A DNA stretch of 64,000 nt, taken from positions 62,001 through 126,000 of the forward strand of contig NZ_QGGW01000007.1 in assembly GCF_003148775.1 (NCBI RefSeq), given 5' to 3'. Position 1 is the stretch's first letter. Each line of letters opens with the position of its first letter. The notes beneath the pieces were generated by a model. It saw nothing but the letters and a program-made list of their open reading frames with translations. It ran no database searches and was not told where the DNA came from. The translations under genes and the position numbers were made by a program. The stretch is from Roseicyclus mahoneyensis (lineage in GTDB: Bacteria > Pseudomonadota > Alphaproteobacteria > Rhodobacterales > Rhodobacteraceae). Shown here piece after piece: positions 55,680 through 64,000 of the stretch.

Positions 55680-56441
55680 TTATGCCACCTGACCGCCCGC
55701 GATCTGGATCGACTGTCCGTTCACACTGCGCGCAGCATTGGAGCACAGCCACATCACCGCGCCCGTGACTTCATCGGTTTCAAGCAGGGTCTTGTGGCGA
55801 TTGCCGCGCGCCAAATAGTCCCGCGCCTCGGCTTCCGATATGCCCTGCCGCTTTGCGATCTCGGTGGCGTTGCGGGTGACGATGGGGGTGTCCACATAGC
55901 CGGGGCAGACCGCGTTGAAGGTGACGGGGCCGCCGATGTATTCCTCGCTCAGGGCATGGACCAGTCCGATCACGCCGTGTTTGGAGGCCGTGTAGGCGCT
56001 GCCGCCTTTCAAGCCCCGCACACCCGCGATCGAGGAGATGGCGATCATCCGGCCCCAGTCGTCCGGGGCCAGTGTCGCCAGCGCGGCTTGCAGCGTCAGG
56101 AAAACGCCATCGAGGTTCGTGGTCATGATCTGGCGCCAATGCGCCAGCGTTTCCTTGGGAAACGGCATGGCTTCGGCGATGCCTGCGTTGGCGATGCAGA
56201 TCGCTATGGGCCCGCGTTCCGCTGCGGCGGCCGAAATGCCACCCCGGACCGAGGCCTCGTCGTCGACGTTCATGTGCAGCGGATAGAGGCGCGGGGTCTC
56301 GTTTGCCACCGCTTCCAGCCGCGCCAGATCGCGCCCCGTGATCGTCACCTCGGCCCCGCTGGCGGCCAGCGCCCGCGCGATATCCAGCCCGATGCCGGTG
56401 CCGCCGCCCGTGACCAGCGCGTGCCGTCCTGCGTGTTCCAT
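55680..56441 (-). CDS. Short-chain dehydrogenase/reductase
   Basis: 253 residues, classical SDR. The cofactor motif TGGGTGIG is at 11-18, NAG at about 85-87, and catalytic Ser136/137 with Tyr150 and Lys154 (YTASK) are present. The C-terminal half (CPGYVDTPIV, SEEYIGGPVTFN) is nearest to 3-hydroxybutyrate dehydrogenase and related beta-hydroxyacyl dehydrogenases. Substrate is inferred only. It is divergent from pntAB. Confidence 0.85.
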   Translation of the reverse strand: MEHAGRHALVTGGGTGIGLDIARALAASGAEVTITGRDLARLEAVANETPRLYPLHMNVDDEASVRGGISAAAAERGPIAICIANAGIAEAMPFPKETLAHWRQIMTTNLDGVFLTLQAALATLAPDDWGRMIAISSIAGVRGLKGGSAYTASKHGVIGLVHALSEEYIGGPVTFNAVCPGYVDTPIVTRNATEIAKRQGISEAEARDYLARGNRHKTLLETDEVTGAVMWLCSNAARSVNGQSIQIAGGQVA

Positions 56442-56542
56442 GTCCTGCCCTCCGGCCCTTGCCGGGTCAGCCTAACCTACGCAGGGCGCGGCGCAAGCCG
56501 ACCTTGGGTCACGTAGGGGCATTGCCGAAAGTTTCACAAACT

Positions 56543-56556
56543 GTATGCCGTGGCAT
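56543..56556 (+). promoter_or_regulatory. GTATGCCGTGGCAT site upstream of pntA
   Basis: Same 14 bases and same orientation relative to the gene as the site before the DUF3422 gene, ending 87 bases before the pntA ATG. It also sits about 100 bases before the divergent SDR start. Confidence 0.55.
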
Positions 56557-56643
56557 GCGCAATAAACTGTCGCGCCTTGCCCAGTTGTGGACGGCGGCTT
56601 GTGTTGCTATGGGGCTTCGGGACACGGCCATGTCGAAGAGGGG

Positions 56644-58224
56644 ATGACAGTGAAAATAGGCGCTCCGAAGGAGATAGAGGCGGGCGAGGCACGGGTGGCG
56701 ATGACCCCCGACAGCGCGCTGCAGCTGCAGAAGCTTGGATATGACTGCGTGATCGAGACTGGCGCCGGTCAGGCCGCGGGTTTCACCGATGCCGCCTACG
56801 AGGCCGCGGGCGTCGAAGTGGTCAAGACCGCCGCCGCCCTGTGGAAAGACGCCGACATCGTCGCCAAGGTGCGCCCGCCGACCACGGCCGAGGCCAAGAA
56901 ATTCCGCGAGGGCCAGCTGGTCATCTCGTTCTTCTATCCGGGCCAGAACGAAAAGCTGATGGAAACGGCCAAGGCGGCCGGGACCAACATCATCGCCATG
57001 GACATGGTGCCGCGGATTTCACGCGCTCAGAAAATGGACGCGCTGTCGTCCATGGCCAATATCGCGGGCTACCGCGCGGTGATCGAGGCGGGCAACAATT
57101 TCGGCCGTTTCTTCACCGGTCAGGTGACCGCTGCCGGCAAGGTTCCGCCCGCCAAGGTGCTGGTCGTGGGCGCGGGCGTCGCGGGTCTGGCCGCCATCGG
57201 CACGGCCACCAGCCTCGGTGCCATCACCTATGCCTTCGACGTGCGGCCAGAAGTGGCCGAGCAGATCGAATCGATGGGCGCGGAATTCGTGTTCCTCGAG
57301 TTCTCGGCCGACGAACTGCCCGACGGGGCGGCGACGGGCGGCTATGCGCCGCCGCAAAGCCCGGAGTTCCAGGCCAAGCAGCTGGCCAAGTTCCGCGAGA
57401 TCGCGCCGGAGATGGACATCGTCATCACCACCGCGCTGATACCCGGACGGCCCGCGCCCAAGCTTTGGACCAAGGACATGGTCGAGGCGATGAAGCCCGG
57501 TTCGGTCATCATCGACCTTGCGGCCGAGCGCGGCGGCAACTGCGAGTTGACCAAGGCGGATGAGCGGATCGTCACCGACAACGGCGTGGTGATCATCGGC
57601 TACACCGATTTCCCCAGCAAGATGGCGGCGCAATCCTCGACGCTCTATTCCACCAACATCCGCCACATGATGACCGACCTGACGCCCGGCAAGGACGGAA
57701 CGGTCGTGCACAACATGGAAGATGACGTGATCCGTGGCGCAACGGCCGTTTTCGCGGGCGCGATCACCTTCCCGCCGCCGCCGCCCAAGGTCGCGGCTAT
57801 CGCGGTGCAAAAGCGCGAGAAGCCCAAGGAGCTGACGCCCGAGGAAAAGCGCGCGGCCGAAGTGGCGGCCTTCAAGGCGCAGACCAAGAACCAGATCACG
57901 CTTCTGGCTGTGGGTGGCGCGTTGCTTTTGGGTGTGGGCCTGATCGCGCCCGCCTCTTTCATGCAGCATTTCATCGTCTTCGTGCTGTCGGTCTTCATCG
58001 GCTTCCAGGTGATCTGGAATGTCGCCCATTCGCTGCACACGCCGCTGATGGCGGTCACGAACGCGATTTCCTCGATCATCATCCTTGGTGCGTTGATGCA
58101 GGTGGGATCAAGCTCGGTGCTGATCACGGTGCTGGCGGCGCTGGGCATCTTCATGGCTTCCGTCAACATCTTTGGCGGCTTCCTCGTGACACGGCGCATG
58201 CTCGCCATGTTCCAGAAATCTTGA
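56644..58224 (+). CDS. pntA: Proton-translocating NAD(P)+ transhydrogenase, alpha subunit
   Basis: 526 residues, the single-chain PntA form. The NAD(H)-binding domain I is clear ([21 protein letters not shown], and [13 protein letters not shown]), and the C-terminal part has about four membrane helices ([17 protein letters not shown] to [13 protein letters not shown]). With PntB it uses the proton gradient to make NADPH from NADH. The ATG at 56644 follows GAAGAGGGG. pntB starts 20 bases after its stop. Confidence 0.95.
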   Translation: MTVKIGAPKEIEAGEARVAMTPDSALQLQKLGYDCVIETGAGQAAGFTDAAYEAAGVEVVKTAAALWKDADIVAKVRPPTTAEAKKFREGQLVISFFYPGQNEKLMETAKAAGTNIIAMDMVPRISRAQKMDALSSMANIAGYRAVIEAGNNFGRFFTGQVTAAGKVPPAKVLVVGAGVAGLAAIGTATSLGAITYAFDVRPEVAEQIESMGAEFVFLEFSADELPDGAATGGYAPPQSPEFQAKQLAKFREIAPEMDIVITTALIPGRPAPKLWTKDMVEAMKPGSVIIDLAAERGGNCELTKADERIVTDNGVVIIGYTDFPSKMAAQSSTLYSTNIRHMMTDLTPGKDGTVVHNMEDDVIRGATAVFAGAITFPPPPPKVAAIAVQKREKPKELTPEEKRAAEVAAFKAQTKNQITLLAVGGALLLGVGLIAPASFMQHFIVFVLSVFIGFQVIWNVAHSLHTPLMAVTNAISSIIILGALMQVGSSSVLITVLAALGIFMASVNIFGGFLVTRRMLAMFQKS

Positions 58225-58243
58225 GCGGGCAGGGGTAGGACAC

Positions 58244-59755
58244 ATGGATTTCGGATTCACCATTGCGGCCTATGCGGTCGCGGGCGTGCTCTTCATCCTG
58301 TCGCTGGGCGGCCTCTCGGGGCAGGAAAGCGCAAAGCGTGCCGTGTGGTACGGTATCGCGGGCATGGCCATTGCCGTCGTGGCGACGCTGGTCGGGCCGG
58401 GCTCGGGCCTGTGGCTGATGTCGCTGATCCTGATCGCGGGCGGTGCGGCCGTCGGTTACCAGCTGGCGACCAAGGTGCAGATGACCCAGATGCCCGAGCT
58501 TGTGGCGATCATGCACAGCCTCGTGGGTCTGGCCGCCGTCTTCGTCGGCCTGAACGCCCATATCGAGATCGGCAATGTCGCCGCCGTCTTCGGCGAGACG
58601 GGGCTGCCCTTTCCGCAGCCGCAGGGGCCGCTGTCGACCGAGGCCTACGCCCTTCTGGGCACGCTGTCGAATTTCGCCGAACTGATCGGCAAGAAGACGG
58701 CGGTGGAAATCGGCATCCTGCGCGTCGAACTGGTGCTGGGCGTCTGGATCGGTGCCGTGACCTTCACCGGGTCGGTTGTCGCCTATGGCAAACTGTCGGG
58801 CGCATCGAGCATGCTGCCGTTCAAGATCGACACGGCTGCCAAGCAACTGCCCGGCGGTCACATGCTGAACGCCGCCGCTGCGGCCGGGTCTGCCTTGCTT
58901 TTGGTGCTCTACCTCACCGGAGCGGGCGGCTGGGCGCTGGTGCTGCTGGCGATCCTGGGCCTGTTCATCGGCTATCACCTGATCATGGGGATCGGCGGCG
59001 CGGACATGCCCGTGGTCGTCTCGATGCTGAACAGCTACTCGGGCTGGGCGGCGGCGGCGATCGGCTTCAGCCTAGGCAATGACCTGCTGATCGTGGTCGG
59101 CGCGCTGGTGGGCTCGTCGGGCGCGATCTTGTCCTACATCATGTGCAAAGCGATGAACCGCAGCTTTGTCTCCGTCATCCTCGGCGGGTTCGGCGGCGCG
59201 GCCAAGGGCGACCAGCTGGCGATCGAGGGTGAACAGATCGCCATCGACGCCGATGGTGTCGCAAGCGCGCTGAACGAGGCCGACAGCGTGGTGATCGTGC
59301 CGGGCTACGGCATGGCCGTGGCGCAGGCGCAGCAATCGGTCAGCGAACTGACCCGCAAGCTGCGGGCGCAGGGCAAGACCGTGCGCTTTGCCATCCACCC
59401 CGTCGCGGGCCGTCTGCCGGGGCACATGAACGTGCTTCTGGCCGAGGCCAAGGTGCCCTATGACATCGTGCTCGAGATGGACGAGATCAACGAAGATTTC
59501 CCCTCGACCGACGTGGTGATCGTCATCGGCTCGAACGACATCGTGAACCCCGCCGCACAAGACGACCCCAACAGCCCCATCGCCGGCATGCCGGTTCTGG
59601 AAGTGTGGAAAGCCAAGCAGGTCTTCGTGTCCAAGCGCGGGCAGGGCACCGGTTATTCGGGCATCGAGAACCCTTTGTTCTTCAAGGAGAACACGCGGAT
59701 GTTCTACGGCGACGCCAAGAAATCGCTGGACGAGCTGCTGCCCAAGATCGGGTGA
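58244..59755 (+). CDS. pntB: Proton-translocating NAD(P)+ transhydrogenase, beta subunit
   Basis: 503 residues, normal length. The first 300 residues hold eight or nine membrane helices (domain II), the rest the NADP(H)-binding domain III with [32 protein letters not shown] and [25 protein letters not shown]. It completes the transhydrogenase with PntA. A strong terminator follows. Confidence 0.97.
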   Translation: MDFGFTIAAYAVAGVLFILSLGGLSGQESAKRAVWYGIAGMAIAVVATLVGPGSGLWLMSLILIAGGAAVGYQLATKVQMTQMPELVAIMHSLVGLAAVFVGLNAHIEIGNVAAVFGETGLPFPQPQGPLSTEAYALLGTLSNFAELIGKKTAVEIGILRVELVLGVWIGAVTFTGSVVAYGKLSGASSMLPFKIDTAAKQLPGGHMLNAAAAAGSALLLVLYLTGAGGWALVLLAILGLFIGYHLIMGIGGADMPVVVSMLNSYSGWAAAAIGFSLGNDLLIVVGALVGSSGAILSYIMCKAMNRSFVSVILGGFGGAAKGDQLAIEGEQIAIDADGVASALNEADSVVIVPGYGMAVAQAQQSVSELTRKLRAQGKTVRFAIHPVAGRLPGHMNVLLAEAKVPYDIVLEMDEINEDFPSTDVVIVIGSNDIVNPAAQDDPNSPIAGMPVLEVWKAKQVFVSKRGQGTGYSGIENPLFFKENTRMFYGDAKKSLDELLPKIG

Positions 59756-59778
59756 GCCAACCGGCTGCCGCAAATGCA

Positions 59779-59810
59779 CAGGGCCCCCGTGGGGGCCCTG
59801 TTCCGTTTTT
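59779..59810. terminator. Rho-independent terminator of pntAB
   Basis: CAGGGCCCC, short loop CGTG, GGGGCCCTG, then TTCCGTTTTT. Its plus-strand T-run serves pntB; the stop of the convergent small gene is 19 bases away. Confidence 0.85.
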
Positions 59811-59828
59811 GCGGAGTGCCATGGTCTG

Positions 59829-60143
59829 TCAGGCGATCGTCGTCGCCGCTTCGCGGTTAAAGACATAGACCGACACCGCGGTGTTCTGTGTCATCTCGCG
59901 CAGCTTGAAGACATCTTGAATGCCCGCCAGCACCCGGCTTTGTTCCTGGGTGAAGCGGTTCATGTCCTCGAGGCTGTCGAAGCGCACGACCATCGTGACC
60001 TTGCCTTCCTTGTGCAGAAGGATGTTGAGGCTGGCGATATTGGCCTGCGCTATGGCCCCGCCGATTTCCGTCGACAGGTGCCCGACACCGATCTTGGCCG
60101 CGTCGAGGGACTGGAAGCAGAATGTGAAGATCCGCGAATACAT
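59829..60143 (-). CDS. Small protein of unknown function, likely dimeric alpha/beta fold
   Basis: 104 residues starting MYSRIFTFCFQSLDAAKIGVG. The pattern of strand-helix-strand (KVTMVVRFDSLEDMNRFTQEQ, then VLAGIQDVFKLREMTQNTAV) resembles ferredoxin-like dimeric barrels, but I do not recognise a family. The start is two bases after the stop of the GAF-domain gene, so the two are an operon and may work together. Confidence 0.65.
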   Translation of the reverse strand: MYSRIFTFCFQSLDAAKIGVGHLSTEIGGAIAQANIASLNILLHKEGKVTMVVRFDSLEDMNRFTQEQSRVLAGIQDVFKLREMTQNTAVSVYVFNREAATTIA

Positions 60144-60145
60144 TG

Positions 60146-60979
60146 TCAGCCCTCCGCCTCGGTGATCATGTCGAACATGGCATCCAGCATGTCCGTATCC
60201 CTCAGTGGGGAGGTTCTGGTCTTGTATTCGGCAGGGCCAAGTCCATGCCCGGTCTTGAGCGTGTTGCCCGCCGCACTCAGCAACAGTTGCCCATCGGATC
60301 TGGTGGCAAGGCCAGTGGCCAGCAGTTGGGCCTCCTGCTCCGGTGTGACCGGAAGCTCGCGACACAGGCTGAAGAAGCCGCGCGCCGCCGTCAGCCCCTG
60401 AACTCCTGCGCCCTGAAGCGATGCCAGCACCGCGTCGCATGCGCCCGCCACCCGTTCCTGATGGTCGGTCTGCAGTTGGATCGACAGGGTCAGATCGGCT
60501 GCGACACCGGTCAGCAGATCAAGCTGTTCGGCCGTCAGGTCACGGGCCACGAAATCCACCGCGCATATCGTGCCGAGGATGTAGCCCTCCTGCGTCACCA
60601 GCGGGAAACCGGCCCAGAACACCCAATGCGGGTCGGATGTGACCAGCGGATGCGCCTCGAAAGTGGGATGAAGGCGCATGTCGGGCACGACGAAGGGTTT
60701 TGTATCCAGCAGCGCATGCTGGCAAACGGTGTTTTCTCGCGCCACTTCGGTCGCGCCGGTCAGGCATCCGGTGAAATTCTCGGACAGGAAATACTGCCGC
60801 GCCTCGTCGAGAAGCCCGGTGTAGGAAACGGGCACGCCAGCGATGTGTCTGAAAAGCCGGGTGTAGATCTCAAAGCGCGCCAGCGCCTGACTGCCCATGA
60901 GGCCGGTACGCCGCACGGCGGACAGGCGGCTGTCCTCGTTCGTCGGCAAACGGGCTGGTTTGAAGTCTGGACGTTCCAC
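60146..60979 (-). CDS. GAF-domain sensory protein
   Basis: 277 residues. A GAF domain occupies about residues 27-170: RRTGLMGSQALARFEIYTRL, ENTVCQHALLDTKPFVVPDMRLHP, then FPLVTQEGYILGTICAVDF. The remainder is helical and lacks a kinase, cyclase or HTH, so the output is unknown; the small protein encoded two bases downstream is a candidate partner. GAF domains bind cyclic nucleotides, haem, bilins or small molecules; a Cys in TVCQHALL is seen at a usual ligand place. A 15-pair hairpin lies upstream. Confidence 0.75.
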   Translation of the reverse strand: MERPDFKPARLPTNEDSRLSAVRRTGLMGSQALARFEIYTRLFRHIAGVPVSYTGLLDEARQYFLSENFTGCLTGATEVARENTVCQHALLDTKPFVVPDMRLHPTFEAHPLVTSDPHWVFWAGFPLVTQEGYILGTICAVDFVARDLTAEQLDLLTGVAADLTLSIQLQTDHQERVAGACDAVLASLQGAGVQGLTAARGFFSLCRELPVTPEQEAQLLATGLATRSDGQLLLSAAGNTLKTGHGLGPAEYKTRTSPLRDTDMLDAMFDMITEAEG

Positions 60980-61056
60980 AAAGGTCTCCTGTGATGCTCC
61001 GCCCGTTGAACGGTGCGAAACGAGAAGCCTTTAGCGCCTGCGTCGGAATGGCCCGG

Positions 61057-61090
61057 CCTTGTGGCGGGGTAGACATACCCCGCCACAAGG
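61057..61090. terminator. 15-pair perfect hairpin
   Basis: CCTTGTGGCGGGGTA, loop GACA, TACCCCGCCACAAGG. It lies five bases after the hemP stop and before the GAF gene on the same strand. There is no T-run on the minus strand. Confidence 0.7.
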
Positions 61091-61095
61091 TCGTG

Positions 61096-61281
61096 CTATT
61101 TGGTCAAGATCAGTTTGCCCGCCCGCGTGATGCGCAGCTGGTAGGCCTTGTCGTCAAGCACGATGGTCGCGGTGCCGTCGCCGTCGGTCAGGCGGCGGGC
61201 GTCGTAGACCGGCAAGGTGCGTGCGGGGGCCGCCGTGCGATGGGCGTCGGCGGGGTCGGTGATCTGTCCGTGAAAGCTCAT
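61096..61281 (-). CDS. hemP: Hemin uptake protein HemP
   Basis: 61 residues. The C-terminal half (YDARRLTDGDGTATIVLDDK, then AYQLRITRAGKLILTK) is the HemP family core, with the near-invariant LRITRxxKLILTK end. HemP genes are usually iron-regulated and next to a TonB haem receptor; none is visible here. GGAG lies seven bases before the ATG at 61281. A TTGACA on the minus strand at about 61350 may be its promoter. Confidence 0.85.
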   Translation of the reverse strand: MSFHGQITDPADAHRTAAPARTLPVYDARRLTDGDGTATIVLDDKAYQLRITRAGKLILTK

Positions 61282-61366
61282 AGCGGGGCTCCGGGTTGCT
61301 GTTGCGCGGGGTGGTCTTACCCAGAAAGGTGACAAAAAGAATCGGATATGTCAATTCCAGAGTCTT

Positions 61367-62506
61367 TCACTCAGGAATAATGCCCCGCGCCGCGGGTCGT
61401 TGGGCGAGTAGTGCGAGGCGGTCCGCGACCTCGGTCCGGAGCTGCCCCGGACGGCGCGCGTCACGCAGCGTGGTGAACCAGTGCTCGGGTGGGATGCGCC
61501 CGGCCTGCGGCGGCCTTTCCCAGCGCAAGGATCGCAGCACGCCTTCGGCCGTGTCCGGCAGGCGATCTGGGATCTCGTGACCGTTCAGCGTGGCCCAGAC
61601 CCCGGTCCAGAGGCGCCCGACCGACCACGGGTTGTAGCCGCCGCCGCCCAGCACCAGCAACCTCGGGCAGCCAAGCGCCATCAGCCCGCGCACCACGTCC
61701 CAATGCGCGTTGTTGGACAGCGTCAGCCGCGACAGCGGGTCCTCGGTCACGGCATCGGCGCCGCATTGCAAGACGATGGCGTCGGGGGCGAAGGCGGCAA
61801 GTGCAGGCAGGATCAGCCGGTCGCGGATCGCTGCCATTTCGGTATCGTTGAGCCCGCGCGGCACCGGCAGGTTCAGACAATTGCCGCCGCCGTCATCGTC
61901 GAGCGTGCCAGTGAAGGGCCAACGCTTTTCCTCATGCACCGAGATCAGCAGCGACTGCGGATCGCCCGCCAGCCCGTGCTGCACGCCGTCCATGTGATGC
62001 GCGTCGATGTCGACATAGGCGATGCGCGCGGCTCCCGCACGGCGCAGCGACAAGATCGCCAACACCGGATCGTTGAGGTAGCAAAACCCGCCCGCCCGGT
62101 CGGGAAAACCGTGATGCGTGCCCCCGCCGGGATGGTAGATCATGCCGCCCTGTGCCAGCAACTCCCCCGCCAGCAGCGAGGCGCCCGCGGCGGTGGCGGG
62201 GCGGCGGAACATCTCTGTGTAGATCGGATTGGCAACTGTTCCAAGGCCATGTCGCGCGCGCACGGCCTCGCTGACGGCCTGATCGGCCTCGGCCCGTTCC
62301 AGTGCCGCGACATAGTCGGGCGTGTGCCAGATCGTCAGGGCCTGCGGCTTGGCACGTGGGCTGGTCAGGTATTGCGCCGCCGGAAGCCAGCCCATGGCGC
62401 GGGCCAGATCCATCACGGTCGACACGCGCGGCACACGCAGAGGATGCCAGTCGCCATAGCTTGACCCGCGGTAGATCTCGGATCCGAGGAAGAGGGGCAG
62501 GCTCAC
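61367..62506 (-). CDS. Histone deacetylase-family (AcuC-like) deacetylase
   Basis: 379 residues. The zinc-dependent HDAC fold shows GGGTHHGFP, YVDIDAHHMDGVQ (metal ligands Asp and His), GADAVTEDPLSRL and GGGGYNPWSVGR. Bacterial members deacetylate acetyl-CoA synthetase (AcuC) or polyamines. The start is GTG at 62506, overlapping the stop of the glutathione peroxidase-like gene (GTGA). In DAHHMDG, Met replaces the usual Gly after the His pair. Confidence 0.88.
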   Translation of the reverse strand: MSLPLFLGSEIYRGSSYGDWHPLRVPRVSTVMDLARAMGWLPAAQYLTSPRAKPQALTIWHTPDYVAALERAEADQAVSEAVRARHGLGTVANPIYTEMFRRPATAAGASLLAGELLAQGGMIYHPGGGTHHGFPDRAGGFCYLNDPVLAILSLRRAGAARIAYVDIDAHHMDGVQHGLAGDPQSLLISVHEEKRWPFTGTLDDDGGGNCLNLPVPRGLNDTEMAAIRDRLILPALAAFAPDAIVLQCGADAVTEDPLSRLTLSNNAHWDVVRGLMALGCPRLLVLGGGGYNPWSVGRLWTGVWATLNGHEIPDRLPDTAEGVLRSLRWERPPQAGRIPPEHWFTTLRDARRPGQLRTEVADRLALLAQRPAARGIIPE

Positions 62507-63039
62507 GCGCCCAGCCGCGCCTCGATCTCGCGGCGGATGGTGCGGCTGTTGGGCCGGGTGTTCGACCCATATGTGCCCACCACGCGCCCGTCGCCGTCCA
62601 GCAGCACCTTGTTGAAATTCCAAGCGGGCGCAAAACCATGCGCCTCGCGCAGCCAGCGATAAAAGGGATGGGCATTCGTGCCGCGCACCGGCGTGATCGT
62701 GGTCATCGGCAGTGTGAGGTTGAAATTCACCTCGCAGAACTCTGCAACCGCGGCATCGCTGGCCAGTTCCTGCCGGAAGTCGTCGGACGGCACGGCCAGT
62801 ACCACCAACCCGCGCGGCCCGTATTCTTCGTGCAGGGCCTGCAACTCGTCATATTGGGGCTTGTAGCCGCACAGCGACGCGGTGTTGACCACCAGAACCG
62901 GCCGCCCGCGCCACGCCGCCATGTCGTAGCGCCCGCCGTCAATCGAGTCGAAGCTGAAGGTTGTCTGCGCCATGGATGGTCGGGCAAGCATCGTCAGGGG
63001 CAGAGCGGCAAGGGCGGCGAACAGGCAGCGGCGGTGCAT
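62503..63039 (-). CDS. Exported glutathione peroxidase-like protein
   Basis: 178 residues with a signal peptide (FAALAALPLTMLARPSMA), so periplasmic. The peroxidatic Cys57 is in NTASLCGYKPQYDEL, and WNFNKVLLD supplies the Trp and Asn. Where typical members have the FPCNQF motif with a catalytic Gln, this one reads VPSDDF, so the usual Cys-Gln-Trp-Asn tetrad is altered. Thiol-peroxidase activity is likely with thioredoxin as donor, but untested. GGAG precedes the ATG at 63039. It overlaps the HDAC-like gene. Confidence 0.8.
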   Translation of the reverse strand: MHRRCLFAALAALPLTMLARPSMAQTTFSFDSIDGGRYDMAAWRGRPVLVVNTASLCGYKPQYDELQALHEEYGPRGLVVLAVPSDDFRQELASDAAVAEFCEVNFNLTLPMTTITPVRGTNAHPFYRWLREAHGFAPAWNFNKVLLDGDGRVVGTYGSNTRPNSRTIRREIEARLGA

Positions 63040-63123
63040 CGGACAGGCTCCATCGGTCGGGTGCCGCACAGGTATGGCCCGGGCACGCCCCGTCAAGCCG
63101 GGCTTGGCAAGGCAGGGTGCGGC

Positions 63124-63618
63124 ATGGCATACCGCCACGTCATGGCCCGCAAACCCATCCTTCAGGCACCCCTGCGCATTCCCGCCGCAGCCAAGCGCGA
63201 GACGCGGACGCAATTCGCCGTGCTGCCGTTCCGTGTGAAGAAGAAGGGTGATGTCGAGATCTTGCTGATTTCCTCGCTCGACACCGGGCGCTGGATCATC
63301 CCCAAGGGCTGGCCGATGGACGGCCTGCGCCCGGCCGAGGCCGCGGCACAAGAGGCCTGGGAAGAGGCGGGGTTGCGCGGACGGGTGCATGACACGGTGC
63401 TGGGCCTCTATTCCTATTCCAAATGGCTGGACGAGGAATTGTCGATCCCCTGCGTGGTTCTGGTCTTTGCCATGGAAATCTCGCAGATCGACGAGGTGTT
63501 TCCCGAGGCGGGCCAACGCCGGACCAAGTGGATGAGCCGCAGGAAGGCCGCGCAGCGCGTCGATGAGGTGGAACTGAAACAGATGATCGAGACCTTCGAT
63601 CCCGAACGCCTGCGATGA
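63124..63618 (+). CDS. NUDIX hydrolase, DIPP-like
   Basis: 164 residues. The NUDIX box is PKGWPMDGLRPAEAAAQEAWEEAG, a variant in which the usual REUXEE begins QEAWEE, and a Gly-Trp-Pro opening as in alphaproteobacterial diphosphoinositol-polyphosphate phosphohydrolase-like proteins. It should cleave a nucleoside or inositol diphosphate linked to another group. AAGGCAGGG precedes the ATG at 63124; a later ATG at 63142 has no site. Confidence 0.85.
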   Translation: MAYRHVMARKPILQAPLRIPAAAKRETRTQFAVLPFRVKKKGDVEILLISSLDTGRWIIPKGWPMDGLRPAEAAAQEAWEEAGLRGRVHDTVLGLYSYSKWLDEELSIPCVVLVFAMEISQIDEVFPEAGQRRTKWMSRRKAAQRVDEVELKQMIETFDPERLR

Positions 63619-63663
63619 CGGCACCGCTTGAACCCGGCCCGCGACCGCATAGTTTGGCACGAC

Positions 63664-64000
63664 GATGATCCGTTACGCCCTCAGATGTTCGCAAGACCAC
63701 AGCTTCGACAGCTGGTTCCAGTCTGCCGCCGCCTATGACGCGCTGGCGGCAAAGGGCCTTGTGTCCTGCGCCATCTGCGGCGGGAGCGAGGTGACCAAGG
63801 CGCTGATGGCGCCGCGCGTGGCGGGCACGGATGCGCCCGAGGCGCCGCTACCGGCCCGACCGCTGTCCGAGCCCGCCCATCCGGCCGAGCAGATGCTGCG
63901 GGTGCTGAAGGAGCATCTGGCGAAAAACTCCACCTATGTGGGCGGGCGCTTTGCCTCCGAGGCCCGCGCAATGCATCTGGGCGAGGCCGATGCCCGCCCG
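63664..64000 (+). CDS. DUF1178 protein, N-terminal part (cut by window edge)
   Basis: First 112 codons. The opening MIRYALRCSQDHSFDSWFQS with a later CAICGG gives a CxxC-type zinc ribbon, the DUF1178 plan, followed by a Pro/Ala-rich linker and EQMLRVLKEHLAKNSTYVGGRFASEARAMH. Function unknown. It follows the NUDIX gene by 45 bases and is probably in one transcript with it. Confidence 0.85.

Overview
The window looks like chromosome of a high-GC alphaproteobacterium of the Rhodobacterales (Rhodobacteraceae, roseobacter type). This is inferred from family content, with no database search: a fused sulfate adenylyltransferase/APS kinase, a CarD regulator next to a 7Fe ferredoxin and a SUV3-like helicase, TPR-sulfotransferase, DUF3422, DUF1178, HemP, a single-chain PntA and a polyphenol-oxidase/MidA/Lgt operon. 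Genes are dense, short overlaps (ATGA, GTGA, TGATG) are common, and no intergenic gap exceeds 300 bases. I saw no rRNA, tRNA, CRISPR array, transposase or phage structural gene.

Layout. 1-3.6 kb: NAD synthetase (partial), an 18-repeat MORN protein, and a divergent NAD(P)-binding oxidoreductase/HxlR regulator pair. 3.8-10.8 kb: a secreted protein of unknown function, then a sulfur-activation neighbourhood. It holds an HTH-ATP sulfurylase-APS kinase fusion behind two matching palindromic operators, a frameshifted gene, thioredoxin reductase, an Lrp regulator and a TPR-sulfotransferase. 10.8-19.5 kb: a 43-residue protein, the lgt-midA-laccase operon, UbiK, a DUF2726 protein on AT-richer DNA, YbjN, proC-csaA-hydroxyacid dehydrogenase, thymidine kinase. 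19.6-24.7 kb: ketoacyl synthase III, lipoprotein-releasing transporter, lysophospholipase-like hydrolase with an SCP2 protein, TPR protein. 24.8-33.8 kb: SUV3-like helicase, S4 RNA-binding protein with a probable CTG start, ferredoxin, CarD, small lipoprotein, lyxose isomerase-like protein, purD, xseA.

33.9-37.7 kb: a two-subunit molybdenum hydroxylase with a divergent TetR regulator, and an SMR exporter. 37.7-48.5 kb: a five-gene peptide-type ABC transporter (D, F, A, B, C on the minus strand) divergent from argE and three tandem M20 amidohydrolase paralogues. Together they would import and deacylate or hydrolyse N-acyl amino acids or small peptides. 48.5-56.4 kb: multidomain envelope lipoprotein-like protein, tyrosine phosphatase, moaA, acyl-CoA synthetase, DUF3422 protein, SDR. 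56.6-64 kb: pntAB, a GAF protein with a small partner, hemP, HDAC-like deacetylase, glutathione peroxidase-like protein, NUDIX hydrolase, DUF1178 protein (partial).

The most interesting signals are regulatory or architectural. They are the HTH fusion on the PAPS-forming enzyme with its paired TGTTCA-N4-TGAACA sites; a family of elements lying just after stop codons with three copies in the window; a 14-base near-palindrome placed about 90 bases before both pntA and the DUF3422 gene; the tandem duplication of a nine-repeat MORN block; and the M20 triplication beside a peptide transporter.
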